From the NCBI GenBank assembly GCA_900539865.1, contig UQDS01000007.1:1-64000 (forward strand): a DNA stretch of 64,000 nucleotides, in the 5' to 3' direction. Origin of the DNA: an uncultured Mollicutes bacterium (lineage in GTDB: Bacteria > Bacillota_I > Bacilli_A > RFN20 > CAG-288). Positions within the stretch are counted from its first letter, which is position 1; each line of letters starts with the position of its first letter. Position numbers and translations under genes: made by a program. Shown piece after piece: positions 18,208 through 27,201 of this stretch. Below the pieces are notes generated by a model, which worked only from the letters and a program-made list of their open reading frames with translations, searched no databases and had not been told where the DNA came from.

Positions 18208-19299
18208 TTAGCTGTTGAAAATGGAGATGTTGATTTTTCTCTCTTCCTCTGTAGATCCTGCGTGATGAGAGCGAAGACCATTCTCATCATTTGCTTGTTT
18301 AAAACACGCTTCTCCCTTAGAAATAAGGAGAAAATCACCGATAGTATAAACGCTGCGATTGGAAAGCTCTCCCGGGCCGAAAATCGCTTTTTTTATGACT
18401 TCGTTTTTGTCTAGTATTTCAAAGTTGTTTCCATAATACTTTTGCGCGAGGATTCTAAATTCTTCTTGTTTTTCTTCTTTGACAAAAAATGCAGCAGCAC
18501 GCGGTTCTAAGGCGAAGTGTTTTCTCTTTAAGCAAGAGAAGAAATCCGGATGTTCATCGATCGGATAGGAGACAGCGTTTTTATGACCGTGATCGGCTAA
18601 GACAACGAATAATGTATCTGGATTGTCTTCTACTAATGTCTTCAATTGGCAATCTAACAATTCGATTATGGTTCCCACTTCTTTAGAACCGACACCATAG
18701 AAATGAAGGTATCCATCTGGTTCTGCACAATAGATATAGGAAAAGCGGTTGTTTTTAATTGCATTATCGGCAGCGTGAAAGAAGGAAGTGAAAAACGGAT
18801 CGTCTTTGTAAGTAAAGGAGTAGACTATTGCTGTCGGTATTCCTCTTTGACTGAATTTTTCATAAATGGAAACATAGGGACACATGTCGTAGGTGTTTTT
18901 ATCGGTGAGAGTTTGAGGGGCGGTCATAAAAGCAGATGCAAACATGAGAACCGCGTCATCGTATTCTTCAAACTGTTGTTGCCAACCAAGCCAGCCGGTT
19001 TCTGACGGATATCTTCCGGTGCTTAGTGCTGTTGTTGCCGCAACAGTTGTCGGTGGAAAAACAGAGGTGATTTCCTCTCGTTTTCCCTTGATAAGAAAGG
19101 GGCAACGATCCTGATATTGCCTTTGAATGCTTGCGCCGAAACCATCGAGTAATACTAAGGCGATTTTTTTCTCTTTGTTCTCATTTAATATCTCATCTAA
19201 TAAAGGTAAAGAAGGATGCAAGGTTACAAAACCGAAATGTTTTAAAAATGAATTGGCGACATTGACTAACGATTTATTTTCATCATAAAGTTTTTTCAT
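18208..19299 (-). CDS. alkaline-phosphatase-superfamily phosphodiesterase/nucleotide pyrophosphatase
   Basis: Protein of 363 aa in the type I phosphodiesterase family. LLDGFGASIQ carries the first metal Asp, and FPPTTVAATTALSTGRYPSETGW holds the catalytic Thr. AEPDGYLHFYG, VLADHGH and LRSHHAGS supply the remaining metal ligands in the family order. No signal peptide is visible, so it is probably cytoplasmic. The start chosen (19299) follows GAGGTG; the frame extends upstream through a hydrophobic run without an RBS. The substrate is unknown. Confidence 0.82.
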   Translation of the reverse strand: MKKLYDENKSLVNVANSFLKHFGFVTLHPSLPLLDEILNENKEKKIALVLLDGFGASIQRQYQDRCPFLIKGKREEITSVFPPTTVAATTALSTGRYPSETGWLGWQQQFEEYDDAVLMFASAFMTAPQTLTDKNTYDMCPYVSIYEKFSQRGIPTAIVYSFTYKDDPFFTSFFHAADNAIKNNRFSYIYCAEPDGYLHFYGVGSKEVGTIIELLDCQLKTLVEDNPDTLFVVLADHGHKNAVSYPIDEHPDFFSCLKRKHFALEPRAAAFFVKEEKQEEFRILAQKYYGNNFEILDKNEVIKKAIFGPGELSNRSVYTIGDFLLISKGEACFKQANDENGLRSHHAGSTEEERKINISIFNS

Positions 19300-19344
19300 T
19301 TGGGACACCTCATTTATTAGTTTAATAAAGAAAGTGAGAAAACA

Positions 19345-19378
19345 AAAGAAAAACACCAAGAGAACAAGCTCTTGGTGT
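19345..19378 (-). terminator. terminator of the C69 dipeptidase operon
   Basis: Leftward hairpin with 10-bp arms ACACCAAGAG/CTCTTGGTGT (19353-19362, 19369-19378), then TTTTCTTT on the transcript. Confidence 0.88.
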
Positions 19379-19383
19379 CGTAA

Positions 19384-20838
19384 TTAGTTATCACTTCTGG
19401 AGTAACCGTTTTTCATCTGACAGCTTGCGGTGTATAAGACTTTGCTTAGTGCTTTATCTGTTTCTTCTTTGACCATATTGGCAATCGCTTGGTTTGCCTC
19501 TTCCAACGTTGCTAACCCTTTTTCAATCTTCTCATCATATGCTTTAAGAAGCTGATGAGAAGCGCTAGCGACGGCGTTTTGATATCGTTCAATAAAGATT
19601 TCGCATGTTCCAAAATGGCTGTCCGCTAAGGCTCCTAAAAGTCTGCTTTGCCAATAGAGGTTATCAGTAGACACGGTGGTTGTGGTGTTTCCATAATAGT
19701 CCGGAACAAGAGTGGCGCTAGTGTAAAATGGACATGAACAATTAAAGACATTGGAACCAAAGGAGAGCCATTCTACACCTTTTAATTGATCCAAGACATA
19801 AGGTCTGATCTGCAAGATAGCCATAAAGGAAGTGCGGCTGATGCCGATAGGGCGATAAGCTCCCTTTTTACAAGAGTCGTTAAAACGGCTGTAGCAATCA
19901 TATTCTGTCCCTTGATAATGGCTAGAAAGAATGTACTTCACTTCTTCTAAAGTGATTTTTCTTTCCGGGACCATGCTATAAGGTAGATCATCACTCATCG
20001 GTGTCTTTTCTTCATTTACCCCACCTTTTAAGAAAGATTTTGGGTTGAAATAGGAAAGCATATACCAGGCTCTTGGAGTGTTATAGACATGATCGGAATC
20101 ATCGTGACTTCCAAAGGCAAGACGCGGTGAGAAATTGTTTTCTATGTCAAGGGATAAGAAGTTCTCTTGAATGAATTCTTTTAAGTCTTCTGAACAAAGA
20201 TAATTCTCTTTCTTTCCAAACGCGTCATTGAAATCGAATTGGTCGATGCCAAATTGATTGGGCATGACCACATATTCATCATCTTTGACACGGCGTGCAA
20301 TCCAGTGGTGACCACCGATAGACTCTAACCACCAAATTTCGTTTTCATCGCTAAAGCCAATGCCGTTTGATTCGTAAGTTCCATAGCGTTCAAGTAAGGA
20401 ACCTAAGCGTAAAACACCTTCTCTTGCGGAATGAATATAAGGTAAAACCAAAGAGACAAGATCTTCTTCTCCGATACCGCCTTTTATGTTTTTCTTCTTG
20501 TCGTAAACAACAAGGGGATCTGCACCTAAAACACGGGCGTTAGTAGTGATGGTTTCTGTGGCAGTCATAGCGACATTGAGTTCGTTGATTCCACAGGCTC
20601 CCCAAATGCCTTCACCTTCTTCTACAGTAGGCATACAAGTGTAGGATAAGGATTCTTCGGGAAGATCCACTTCTACCTTAGAGATGACAGAACAATACTT
20701 TTTTCCGTTTTTATTCTTTTCTACTTTGACTAGTTTTTTGCTTGTAAAAACACCAGAAGGAGAGTCGTCGTTTCTCGCCATGATAGTAGATCCATCATAA
20801 CTGGCATTTTTACCGATGAGAATTGTTGTACAAGCCAT
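19384..20838 (-). CDS. C69-family dipeptidase
   Basis: Ntn-hydrolase of the PepD/dipeptidase A family, 484 aa. It begins MACTTILIGKNASYDGST, in which Cys3 is the expected catalytic N-terminal nucleophile after removal of the first residues. ARNDDSPSG and GIWGACGINELNVAMTATET are conserved family blocks. No signal peptide is visible, so it is probably cytoplasmic and used for peptide nutrition. It starts 3 bases after the TetR stop and is co-transcribed with that regulator, which suggests regulation by it. Confidence 0.9.
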   Translation of the reverse strand: MACTTILIGKNASYDGSTIMARNDDSPSGVFTSKKLVKVEKNKNGKKYCSVISKVEVDLPEESLSYTCMPTVEEGEGIWGACGINELNVAMTATETITTNARVLGADPLVVYDKKKNIKGGIGEEDLVSLVLPYIHSAREGVLRLGSLLERYGTYESNGIGFSDENEIWWLESIGGHHWIARRVKDDEYVVMPNQFGIDQFDFNDAFGKKENYLCSEDLKEFIQENFLSLDIENNFSPRLAFGSHDDSDHVYNTPRAWYMLSYFNPKSFLKGGVNEEKTPMSDDLPYSMVPERKITLEEVKYILSSHYQGTEYDCYSRFNDSCKKGAYRPIGISRTSFMAILQIRPYVLDQLKGVEWLSFGSNVFNCSCPFYTSATLVPDYYGNTTTTVSTDNLYWQSRLLGALADSHFGTCEIFIERYQNAVASASHQLLKAYDEKIEKGLATLEEANQAIANMVKEETDKALSKVLYTASCQMKNGYSRSDN

Positions 20839-20841
20839 AGA

Positions 20842-21441
20842 TTAGTCCTTTCTATCTTTCGTGGCAGCGAGGATGTCGGTGATGCCATGATAAATCATAT
20901 GGGAGATGAGGTTAGAAGCCTGTTCGACGGACAACTTATGCGGATCTTTATCGTTCATCCAGTTCTTATAGGCTTCAAAAATTCCTGTGAGATGATAGTC
21001 GATAATCAAGGAGAAGACACGATCGTCAATCTCTACTCTGTTCTTAAAAGTCTCATAGATTTTTTCTTTCATCAAATGAAAACCTTTTTCCCAAATCATC
21101 GTCTTTTGATCCGAACGAATGATTTTCCAATAGAACTCTTCTTGGTTGTTTAAAAAACGAATGATGGGATCGAAAAAGAAAGACGGATCGTGAATTGCTT
21201 TTTCAATATCGGAGGAGCTGATGCAATTGATGATGTCTTGGGTCATGTCGTTTTCAATCTCTTCGACAAGTTCCCAGATACCTTCATAGTAATAATAAAA
21301 TGTCTTGCGACTGATTTCAGCAAGCTTAGCGATATCGACAACATTAATCTCTTCTAACGGGTGATTGAGATAAAGTTGTGTAAAAGCTTCTTTGATTGCC
21401 TTTTTTGTTCTCAGTGTTCTTTTATCGATTTTATTGCGCAT
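20842..21441 (-). CDS. TetR-family regulator of the dipeptidase operon
   Basis: Protein of 199 aa with an N-terminal HTH: IDKRTLRTKKAIKEAF, then INVVDIAKLAEISRKTFYYYYEG as recognition region. The C-terminal ligand domain is of the TetR_C type seen in Firmicutes DhaS-like regulators. The ATG at 21441 follows GGAGGG; the upstream in-frame extension would run through the promoter. It is the first gene of a two-gene unit with the C69 dipeptidase. An inverted repeat CTGTAT-N7-ATACAG (21459-21477) lies over the presumed -10 and may be its own operator. Confidence 0.87.
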   Translation of the reverse strand: MRNKIDKRTLRTKKAIKEAFTQLYLNHPLEEINVVDIAKLAEISRKTFYYYYEGIWELVEEIENDMTQDIINCISSSDIEKAIHDPSFFFDPIIRFLNNQEEFYWKIIRSDQKTMIWEKGFHLMKEKIYETFKNRVEIDDRVFSLIIDYHLTGIFEAYKNWMNDKDPHKLSVEQASNLISHMIYHGITDILAATKDRKD

Positions 21442-21828
21442 ATACCCTCCAATTAAATCTGTATCATTATTATACAGTTTTGTCCGAAAACTTTCATCAA
21501 TTATTGTTATACTAAACATGTGTAACAAATGCAAGCGTTTTAATGAGAATAATCATTGATATGTTTATAAATCTATGGTATTAAATAACAGGTGTGTAAA
21601 AACACAGGCGGAAGTTTGGTGGGACTTATAAATTTACATTTGTTTATTTAGAGATAGTTTTCGCTAAATAATAGAGATTCGATGGTCCTGATACTTCGTT
21701 TTATTCCTCGCTTCTGCTTCGTTCTTACTTGTAATTTCTTTATAGAATATTCTTAGTGAAGTTTGTGACGATATGTCATTTAGATTCTTAGTGAGAGCGA
21801 TTTAAATTTATAACTGGAGGTTAACCGT
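21442..21828. other. intergenic region between tetR and degV with a long degV leader
   Basis: Holds the tetR operator and a rightward promoter TTGATA-17-TATTAA (21556-21584) that leaves a leader of about 235 bases before degV. A Fur/PerR-like inverted sequence TGAGAATAATCATTG (21544-21558) touches the -35. The leader contains a small TGTGT/ACACA hairpin near 21605. No gene is visible. Confidence 0.4.
21459..21477 (-). promoter_or_regulatory. candidate TetR operator over the -10 box
   Basis: CTGTAT-N7-ATACAG overlaps TATAAT of the leftward promoter, 17 bases upstream of the tetR ATG. The -35 is poor. Confidence 0.4.
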
Positions 21829-22686
21829 ATGGAAGAGAAATATATTATTTGCATGGATGGATCCGCTGATTTAGAAAGTGAAATTGTCAAACAAAACGAC
21901 ATTCATATTATCCCGATGAGCTGTTCCTTGAATGATGAGATGCTCTTGTGGTCCATTCAAGATGATGAAAAAGCGAAAGAGCTTTATCAAGCGCAAAGAA
22001 AGGGAGATTTGACAAAGACTACCCTGATCAACCCATTTGCCTATGAAGAGTTTTTTAAGCCTCTCTTAGAAGAAGGAAAAGATATTCTTTATCTTTGCCT
22101 TTCTTCCGGTCTTTCTTCTACTTATCAAAGTGTACAAACAGCAATTTTAGATTTAAAAGATCAATATCCTGAACGTAAAATTGTCGCTGTGGATACTCTT
22201 TCTGCGACAAGCGGTATTGGTTTCCTTATTTTAAAAGCGATCGAAAATCGCAATAATGGTGTTTCTTTAGAAGAGAACGCAAATGCATTAGATGTAGCAA
22301 AGAAACATATTGCTGCAGAATTCATGGTACAAGATTTAGAGTATTTGAAGCGCGGAGGAAGAGTCTCTTCGGCTGCCGCAGTCGTAGGAAGCTTATTAAA
22401 TATTGTTCCGCTTCTTTGCATCAATGAAGAAGGTAAATTAGAGACAATGGCAAAAGTGAGAGGACATAAGAAAGCAATTGATTTCTTATTGGATCGCTTT
22501 GATAAAAATTATGCAGGAGGTCCGATCTTTATCATAGATTCTGATGAAGAAAAACTCCGTGAGCAATTGATGGAAATGTTGAAGGCAAGAAAGCCCGAAA
22601 GTGAATTCCATCACACATTGTTAAGCCCCATCATCGGCGCCCATACTGGACCGGGTATGCTTGCTCTTGTTTATCAAAAGAAATAA
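21829..22686 (+). CDS. DegV-family fatty-acid-binding protein
   Basis: Cytoplasmic lipid-binding protein of 285 aa, FakB type, that presents fatty acids to the kinase FakA in Firmicutes. CMDGSADL is the N-terminal DegV signature, CLSSGLSSTYQS binds the carboxylate, and YLKRGGRVSSAAAVVGSLLNIVPLL is the conserved middle block. HTGPGMLALVY is near the C terminus. TGGAGG precedes the ATG. No fakA homolog lies in this window, so pairing cannot be shown here. Confidence 0.93.
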   Translation: MEEKYIICMDGSADLESEIVKQNDIHIIPMSCSLNDEMLLWSIQDDEKAKELYQAQRKGDLTKTTLINPFAYEEFFKPLLEEGKDILYLCLSSGLSSTYQSVQTAILDLKDQYPERKIVAVDTLSATSGIGFLILKAIENRNNGVSLEENANALDVAKKHIAAEFMVQDLEYLKRGGRVSSAAAVVGSLLNIVPLLCINEEGKLETMAKVRGHKKAIDFLLDRFDKNYAGGPIFIIDSDEEKLREQLMEMLKARKPESEFHHTLLSPIIGAHTGPGMLALVYQKK

Positions 22687-23343
22687 AGAAGAATTAATTA
22701 AAAATAAAACTTACTTATTTTAAAACAAATATAAATTCTAAGCACTGAAGCTGTAAGTTTTATCATTTCATGAGATTGATAAGGATGCCTCTCTCTTATA
22801 GTTGGCATCCTTTTTTGTTTTTTACTATAGTAATTGGAACACACATTATCTCTCATTTGAAGCACTGCTATCAGTTATCAATTATTTGTTTGAATAAAAT
22901 TAGGATGAGTTAAAGAACAGACCTGCTTTGTGTTTTTTTACCGATGTTGTTTTTAAGTTTATTACCAGTTCCGTTTTTTCTTTAAATAGAGAAGCCGAAA
23001 ATGAATCAAAGAAGTTAAATTAAAGATAAAGAGAGGAATGATAACAGTGAGCTTTAGAAGCCACTATAAAAGACTTTTAAAGTGAATTTGATGCGGTGAT
23101 ATAGTCGATATTTAGCCACATAAAATATTATCTTCAAAGTAATCTTTAGAGACTTCTTTGAAGGTGTTTTATTCAGGAATTATCAGCAGGTTAAACTTTT
23201 TTACTGAATCATCAAAGGAAGTGTTTCACTTAAATTAATAATATTTTAAATAAATAAATATCGACTAAAAAACAAAGTTTTTTCAATTTATTTTTTATTA
23301 TAGACTTATGAAAATAATATAAAGTTGGTTTTATTCAACTTTG
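22687..23343. other. 657-base gene-free stretch
   Basis: Apart from the degV terminator and a weak leftward hairpin AAAGTTG/CAACTTT (23321-23342) that may end the ferredoxin transcript, I see no ORF, RNA gene or repeat here. The sequence is very AT-rich. Confidence 0.4.
22781..22817 (+). terminator. terminator after degV
   Basis: Arms GGATGCC/GGCATCC with a 14-base loop and TTTTTT. A second long-range pairing, ATAAAACTTAC (22704-22714) with GTAAGTTTTAT (22753-22763), lies between it and the stop. Confidence 0.85.
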
Positions 23344-23553
23344 TTAAAACGAAGAGTCGACGTCTTCTAAAACCAAGCAGTGCATCGGACAGAAGTTAGA
23401 ACATTTACCGCAGCTGATGCAAAGAGAGTAATCGACAACAGGTGCAGAGTGATTGTCTTTTTGAGTCAAGGCTTTTGTTGGACAGACTCTCACCGCTGGA
23501 CAAGGGTGATTCTTAGGGCAACGCTCTTCATAGACGTGTAATTTTTTCGGCAT
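23344..23553 (-). CDS. small 4Fe-4S ferredoxin-like protein
   Basis: Protein of 69 aa. The N-terminal part has CPKNHPCPAVRVCP and the C-terminal part CISCGKCSNFCP, the usual CxxCxxCxxxCP cluster motif. The first Cys group has wider spacing than in a 2[4Fe-4S] ferredoxin, so one or two clusters are possible. This short form is common in anaerobic Firmicutes. The ATG at 23553 follows AAAGGAGA; the longer frame has no RBS. No neighbouring oxidoreductase indicates its partner. Confidence 0.82.
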   Translation of the reverse strand: MPKKLHVYEERCPKNHPCPAVRVCPTKALTQKDNHSAPVVDYSLCISCGKCSNFCPMHCLVLEDVDSSF

Positions 23554-23611
23554 AGAAATTCTCCTTTTTTCTATGATACTAAAAGGAAAAGAAGAAATCA
23601 TCTCATATGCA

Positions 23612-23656
23612 AGTTAAAAACAGAACTTGATGGATTATATCCTCAAGTTCTGTTTT
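23612..23656 (-). terminator. terminator of the rhamnosidase operon
   Basis: A perfect 14-bp stem AAAACAGAACTTGA/TCAAGTTCTGTTTT (23617-23630, 23643-23656) followed leftwards by T residues. It lies 170 bases beyond the GH78 stop and could also act rightwards. Confidence 0.8.
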
Positions 23657-23826
23657 CTTGTTGGTAAGACGATTCTTGACTTAAAATAGGAGAAATAGAT
23701 TGAATCACCTTTATTGGTTTATTAAAGTATTATGTTTTTGCATGAGGAAAATAGAAACCTTTTGAAGAGAGTGATGGTATTAAGGACTTTAAAATCTTAT
23801 TTGGTTAATGTGTTTTATCGACTACT

Positions 23827-26409
23827 TTAGATGGTGTTCTGTTCTTCTTGTTGTTCTGATAATGGAACGATATATTCAAATTTACCAGAACTGATTGTCT
23901 TCTCTCCGTTAGGCAAGATGACTTTTGCGATACAGTTAGCAGGAATTTCTAAGGTGTAAATTATCTTTTTGTTTTCTTTCTTCCAACCGCTGATCACTTT
24001 TCCGTATACGCTTTGATATTCACAAATTGCGTATTTGAAGTTTCCGCCCGCTAGTGGAGCGATTTGAAAGGCGTTTTCTCCCATCACTTGAATACCACAC
24101 ATTTTGTTGAATATCCACTCGCATACTGCGCCTTTGGAATAGTGATTGAGGCTTGCAATCCCACCTTGAGCTTTTGTGCCTTCCCAGCTTTCCCAAATAG
24201 TAGTCGCTCCTGACTTGGGCATAAATAGCCATCCGGGCATCTCTTCGTTTTCAAGCAATTTATAGGCGGCATTTACATCTATATCGCTTAATACATTTAA
24301 AATAAGCGGTGTGGATAAAAAGCCAGTTCCAAGTCTCCATCCGTAATTTTGAATTGCTTTTATCAGTCGTTGTTTTGCGTATTCTTTGTCTTTTTCCTCT
24401 AACAGGTCGAGGTAAAGAGGACGTACGAGTAACGCTTGTCTATCGGTATCAAGCGGAAAAGCTTTGGTTTTTCTCATTGCCTGATAGGCTTGTTTTGTCC
24501 CTTTTGCATATTTTTGATAGAGCAAAGCATCTTCTTCTTTTCCTAGCACCTTAGCAATTTCTGTCATCAATGTCATCATGTAATAGGTATATGCAGTAGA
24601 TACTTCGGGGTGTGGTAAGATCATATCGGTCCAATGGTTCGGGAAGACATCAGCAGGTTCTGCCCATTCACCATAGGACTGTCCATAGTTGACAGCGTAC
24701 TTACGATATTTGTGTTTTAAGTGTAGCGGCTTAGATAAAATTGTCATTTTACCGCAACGCTTGATCATAAATTTAGCGTACTTTTTCATCCGGTCGTAAT
24801 ATTCGGTAAGAATGCTAGTATCTCCGTATTTTTTCCAAAATTCATAAGGGATAATGATACCTGCATCTGCCCAACCGACAGATCCGTTCATAACTGCCAT
24901 GTAGAAGTCTACACCTCCTGCTGGAGCAATCTGTGGAAGTCGACCGTTCTTTTTCTGCCAGTCGTATACATCACGCAAATATTTTTTAGCAAATGCAGCA
25001 TAGTCCAAAAGGTAACTTGCGGTATTGAAAAAGATCTGGGCGTCTCCAGTCCACCCGTGTCTTTCACGAGTAGGACAGTCGGTAGGTACATCGGCGTGGT
25101 TGTTCTTTGCTGACCACATGGTGCACGTTACAAATTTATTTAAAAGCTCATTTGAGCTTGCGAATTTTATCGCTTCCGCCATATTAGAGTAGACGGCAAT
25201 CGCAGTGAAGTCTTCTGGATTCCACTGGATATCTGTTTCTATTAAGACATATTGAAAACCGAAGATTGTAAAAGTAGGCTTATATTCGTTGACCCCTTCT
25301 TTGCAGGTGTAGATAATCTGCTGTAAAGGGGTTGTCTTTTTTTCCATGCTAAGTTGAATGTTCTTCTGTGTAAATTCGCCGTTTTCATCTAGCAATTCGC
25401 CAAAGCGAAGACGAATACTTTGCCCTTTATGCGCGTTGAGAACAAAAGAGCAGTAACCGGCTATGTTCTGTCCAAAGTCTAACACTTTCTTACCGCTAGG
25501 CATAGTGATAACTGTCGGTTTGAACTTTTCATGTTCGGTGATAAAAACATTGTTTGAAGCTGAGGGCAAAACATTGTGATTTACCACTTTTGCCTTACCT
25601 TGATAGGTAGCTTCTTTGTTTGCGTCTACTACTTCACCGTCTTTGTTGTCTGCAAAGGTAATCGCTCCGTCATTCGACCATTGCCAAGATTCATCTGTAC
25701 AGATGATTTGTGACGTTTTGTCTTCTTTGATGATTTCAAGTTGTGCAAATAGTTTTGTCTGTTTACCGTACTGGTTTTTCAATCCCCAAGCGCCGGTGCT
25801 TCCTCTATACCAACCATCGGAAAGCTGTACTGTGATTTCGTTTTTGCCGCATTGTAGCAGCTGAGTCACATCGTAAGTTTGCATTTGGACACGTTTTCTA
25901 TAATCGGTATGACCGGGTGCCAACACAAAGTCACCGATTCTGTTTCCGTTTAGTTTCGCCTCATATAGACCGCAAGCGGTGATATATAAACGGGCTTTAT
26001 GAATGTTGTCCGCGGAAAATTCTTTTCTAAAGCAGTCGACAGGATAACGTTTCTTTTTATTGACACGATAGTTACCTGCAATCCATTTGGCTTTAAAATC
26101 ATCCAAAGAGAGCAATCCCATTTCAAAAAAAGCAGAAGAGGGTTCGCCTTCTTTTTCGTTTTCATCCCAAAGCGTAACTTTCCATTCAACTCTTTGACGA
26201 GAGATAAGCGCTACAGGAAAGACAATTCCTGTCATTTGAGAAGAGGATACTTTTCCACTGTCCCACACAGTTTCTTTTGATGTTGTAGCTATGATGCGAT
26301 AAGCTGTCTGTTTTAATCCGCCCTCGCAGTTCCACGATAGACGCGGTTCTTTGATGTCGATCCCAATGGGATTCGTTAAATATTCTGTTTTTAAATTGAT
26401 CGCTTTCAT
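23827..26409 (-). CDS. GH78 alpha-L-rhamnosidase
   Basis: Releases terminal alpha-L-rhamnose from plant glycosides or polysaccharides by inversion. The 860 aa protein has N-terminal Fn3-like and jelly-roll modules (residues 1-390), then the (alpha/alpha)6 catalytic domain. DCPTRERHGWTGDAQ (444-458) carries the conserved catalytic acids (Glu449 as predicted general acid), and IWESWEG lies toward the end of the domain. No signal peptide is seen, so it acts inside the cell on imported oligosaccharides, which fits the transporter in the operon. It is the last gene of the GH3-to-GH78 operon and starts directly after the SGNH stop. Confidence 0.93.
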   Translation of the reverse strand: MKAINLKTEYLTNPIGIDIKEPRLSWNCEGGLKQTAYRIIATTSKETVWDSGKVSSSQMTGIVFPVALISRQRVEWKVTLWDENEKEGEPSSAFFEMGLLSLDDFKAKWIAGNYRVNKKKRYPVDCFRKEFSADNIHKARLYITACGLYEAKLNGNRIGDFVLAPGHTDYRKRVQMQTYDVTQLLQCGKNEITVQLSDGWYRGSTGAWGLKNQYGKQTKLFAQLEIIKEDKTSQIICTDESWQWSNDGAITFADNKDGEVVDANKEATYQGKAKVVNHNVLPSASNNVFITEHEKFKPTVITMPSGKKVLDFGQNIAGYCSFVLNAHKGQSIRLRFGELLDENGEFTQKNIQLSMEKKTTPLQQIIYTCKEGVNEYKPTFTIFGFQYVLIETDIQWNPEDFTAIAVYSNMAEAIKFASSNELLNKFVTCTMWSAKNNHADVPTDCPTRERHGWTGDAQIFFNTASYLLDYAAFAKKYLRDVYDWQKKNGRLPQIAPAGGVDFYMAVMNGSVGWADAGIIIPYEFWKKYGDTSILTEYYDRMKKYAKFMIKRCGKMTILSKPLHLKHKYRKYAVNYGQSYGEWAEPADVFPNHWTDMILPHPEVSTAYTYYMMTLMTEIAKVLGKEEDALLYQKYAKGTKQAYQAMRKTKAFPLDTDRQALLVRPLYLDLLEEKDKEYAKQRLIKAIQNYGWRLGTGFLSTPLILNVLSDIDVNAAYKLLENEEMPGWLFMPKSGATTIWESWEGTKAQGGIASLNHYSKGAVCEWIFNKMCGIQVMGENAFQIAPLAGGNFKYAICEYQSVYGKVISGWKKENKKIIYTLEIPANCIAKVILPNGEKTISSGKFEYIVPLSEQQEEQNTI

Positions 26410-27201
26410 TTAATCACCTATATAATCGTATAGATATTGTTCCATCTTTGGCATCCACCATTCCAGATATCCTGCCTTGGTAGGATGAATGTCATCTGCC
26501 ATATAAAGTTTTCTTTGTTCTTTTGTAATATTGTTAAAGTTTTTATCTGTGTAAAGGTCGATAATTCCAATTGCTTTTTTAGCTTGTATATCTTTTAGCG
26601 TCTTTACCATATGGACATAGTGTTCGTTTTCATAGTAACAATTGGTGTAAAACACAATGGGGCAATTCCACGTCTGTGTCACATAGTCAATAATGTAATT
26701 GATTGCGCCGGACACTGTCGTTGTATCTATTGTGTTCACGCTGCCAATTGGCTTTTTTAAAGTGGCATCGTTTGTAGAGAGTTGGCAGATGAAGAGATCA
26801 AACGAGTTTGATTTATTCATCTTTTGAAGGCGTTCAACATATGAATTTTTCCCCTCTACAAGCGTCGTTCCACTCACGGCCTCTTTGACGAATGTCGTGC
26901 CGTTGTGTTTTGAAATATATTCGGGGAAAGCAATTTGCTGAGAGCATGCTCCATACGTAACGGATGAGCCAAGATAGGCAATATGATAACCTTGAAGCGG
27001 GCTATCTTTCAGCATCGGAACGTTTTCTAAGTTGTATTTTTCACCATTTCCTTCCCGTTTAGAAAGGCGTTTATTCATCAACTTTCCAAATGGCGGGATA
27101 CCCCAAAGGCTTCCTGCCACAAGCAGTCCAATGAAGCAGGATATAAGTATAAAAACACCTATAGATGTAATTGTGATAATTGCTATTTTTTCTGGAGTCA
27201 T
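26410..27201 (-). CDS. membrane-anchored SGNH/GDSL hydrolase
   Basis: Protein of 263 aa with one N-terminal transmembrane segment (about residues 5-30), so the catalytic domain is probably outside or membrane-tethered. Block I is AYLGSSVTYG with the nucleophile Ser, STNDATL contains the block III Asn, and DDIHPTKAGY is block V with Asp and His. This group includes acetyl-xylan and other carbohydrate esterases. The ATG at 27201 has AGGAGG 5 bases before it; an in-frame ATG six codons upstream has none. It overlaps the esterase gene by 4 bases. A deacetylating role in glycan use is inferred from context. Confidence 0.85.
   Translation of the reverse strand: MTPEKIAIITITSIGVFILISCFIGLLVAGSLWGIPPFGKLMNKRLSKREGNGEKYNLENVPMLKDSPLQGYHIAYLGSSVTYGACSQQIAFPEYISKHNGTTFVKEAVSGTTLVEGKNSYVERLQKMNKSNSFDLFICQLSTNDATLKKPIGSVNTIDTTTVSGAINYIIDYVTQTWNCPIVFYTNCYYENEHYVHMVKTLKDIQAKKAIGIIDLYTDKNFNNITKEQRKLYMADDIHPTKAGYLEWWMPKMEQYLYDYIGD

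Noticed and set aside
21529..21542. CcpA cre-like sequence TGCAAGCGTTTTAA near the dipeptidase and degV genes
   Set aside because: It deviates at two conserved positions and is not placed convincingly relative to either promoter.
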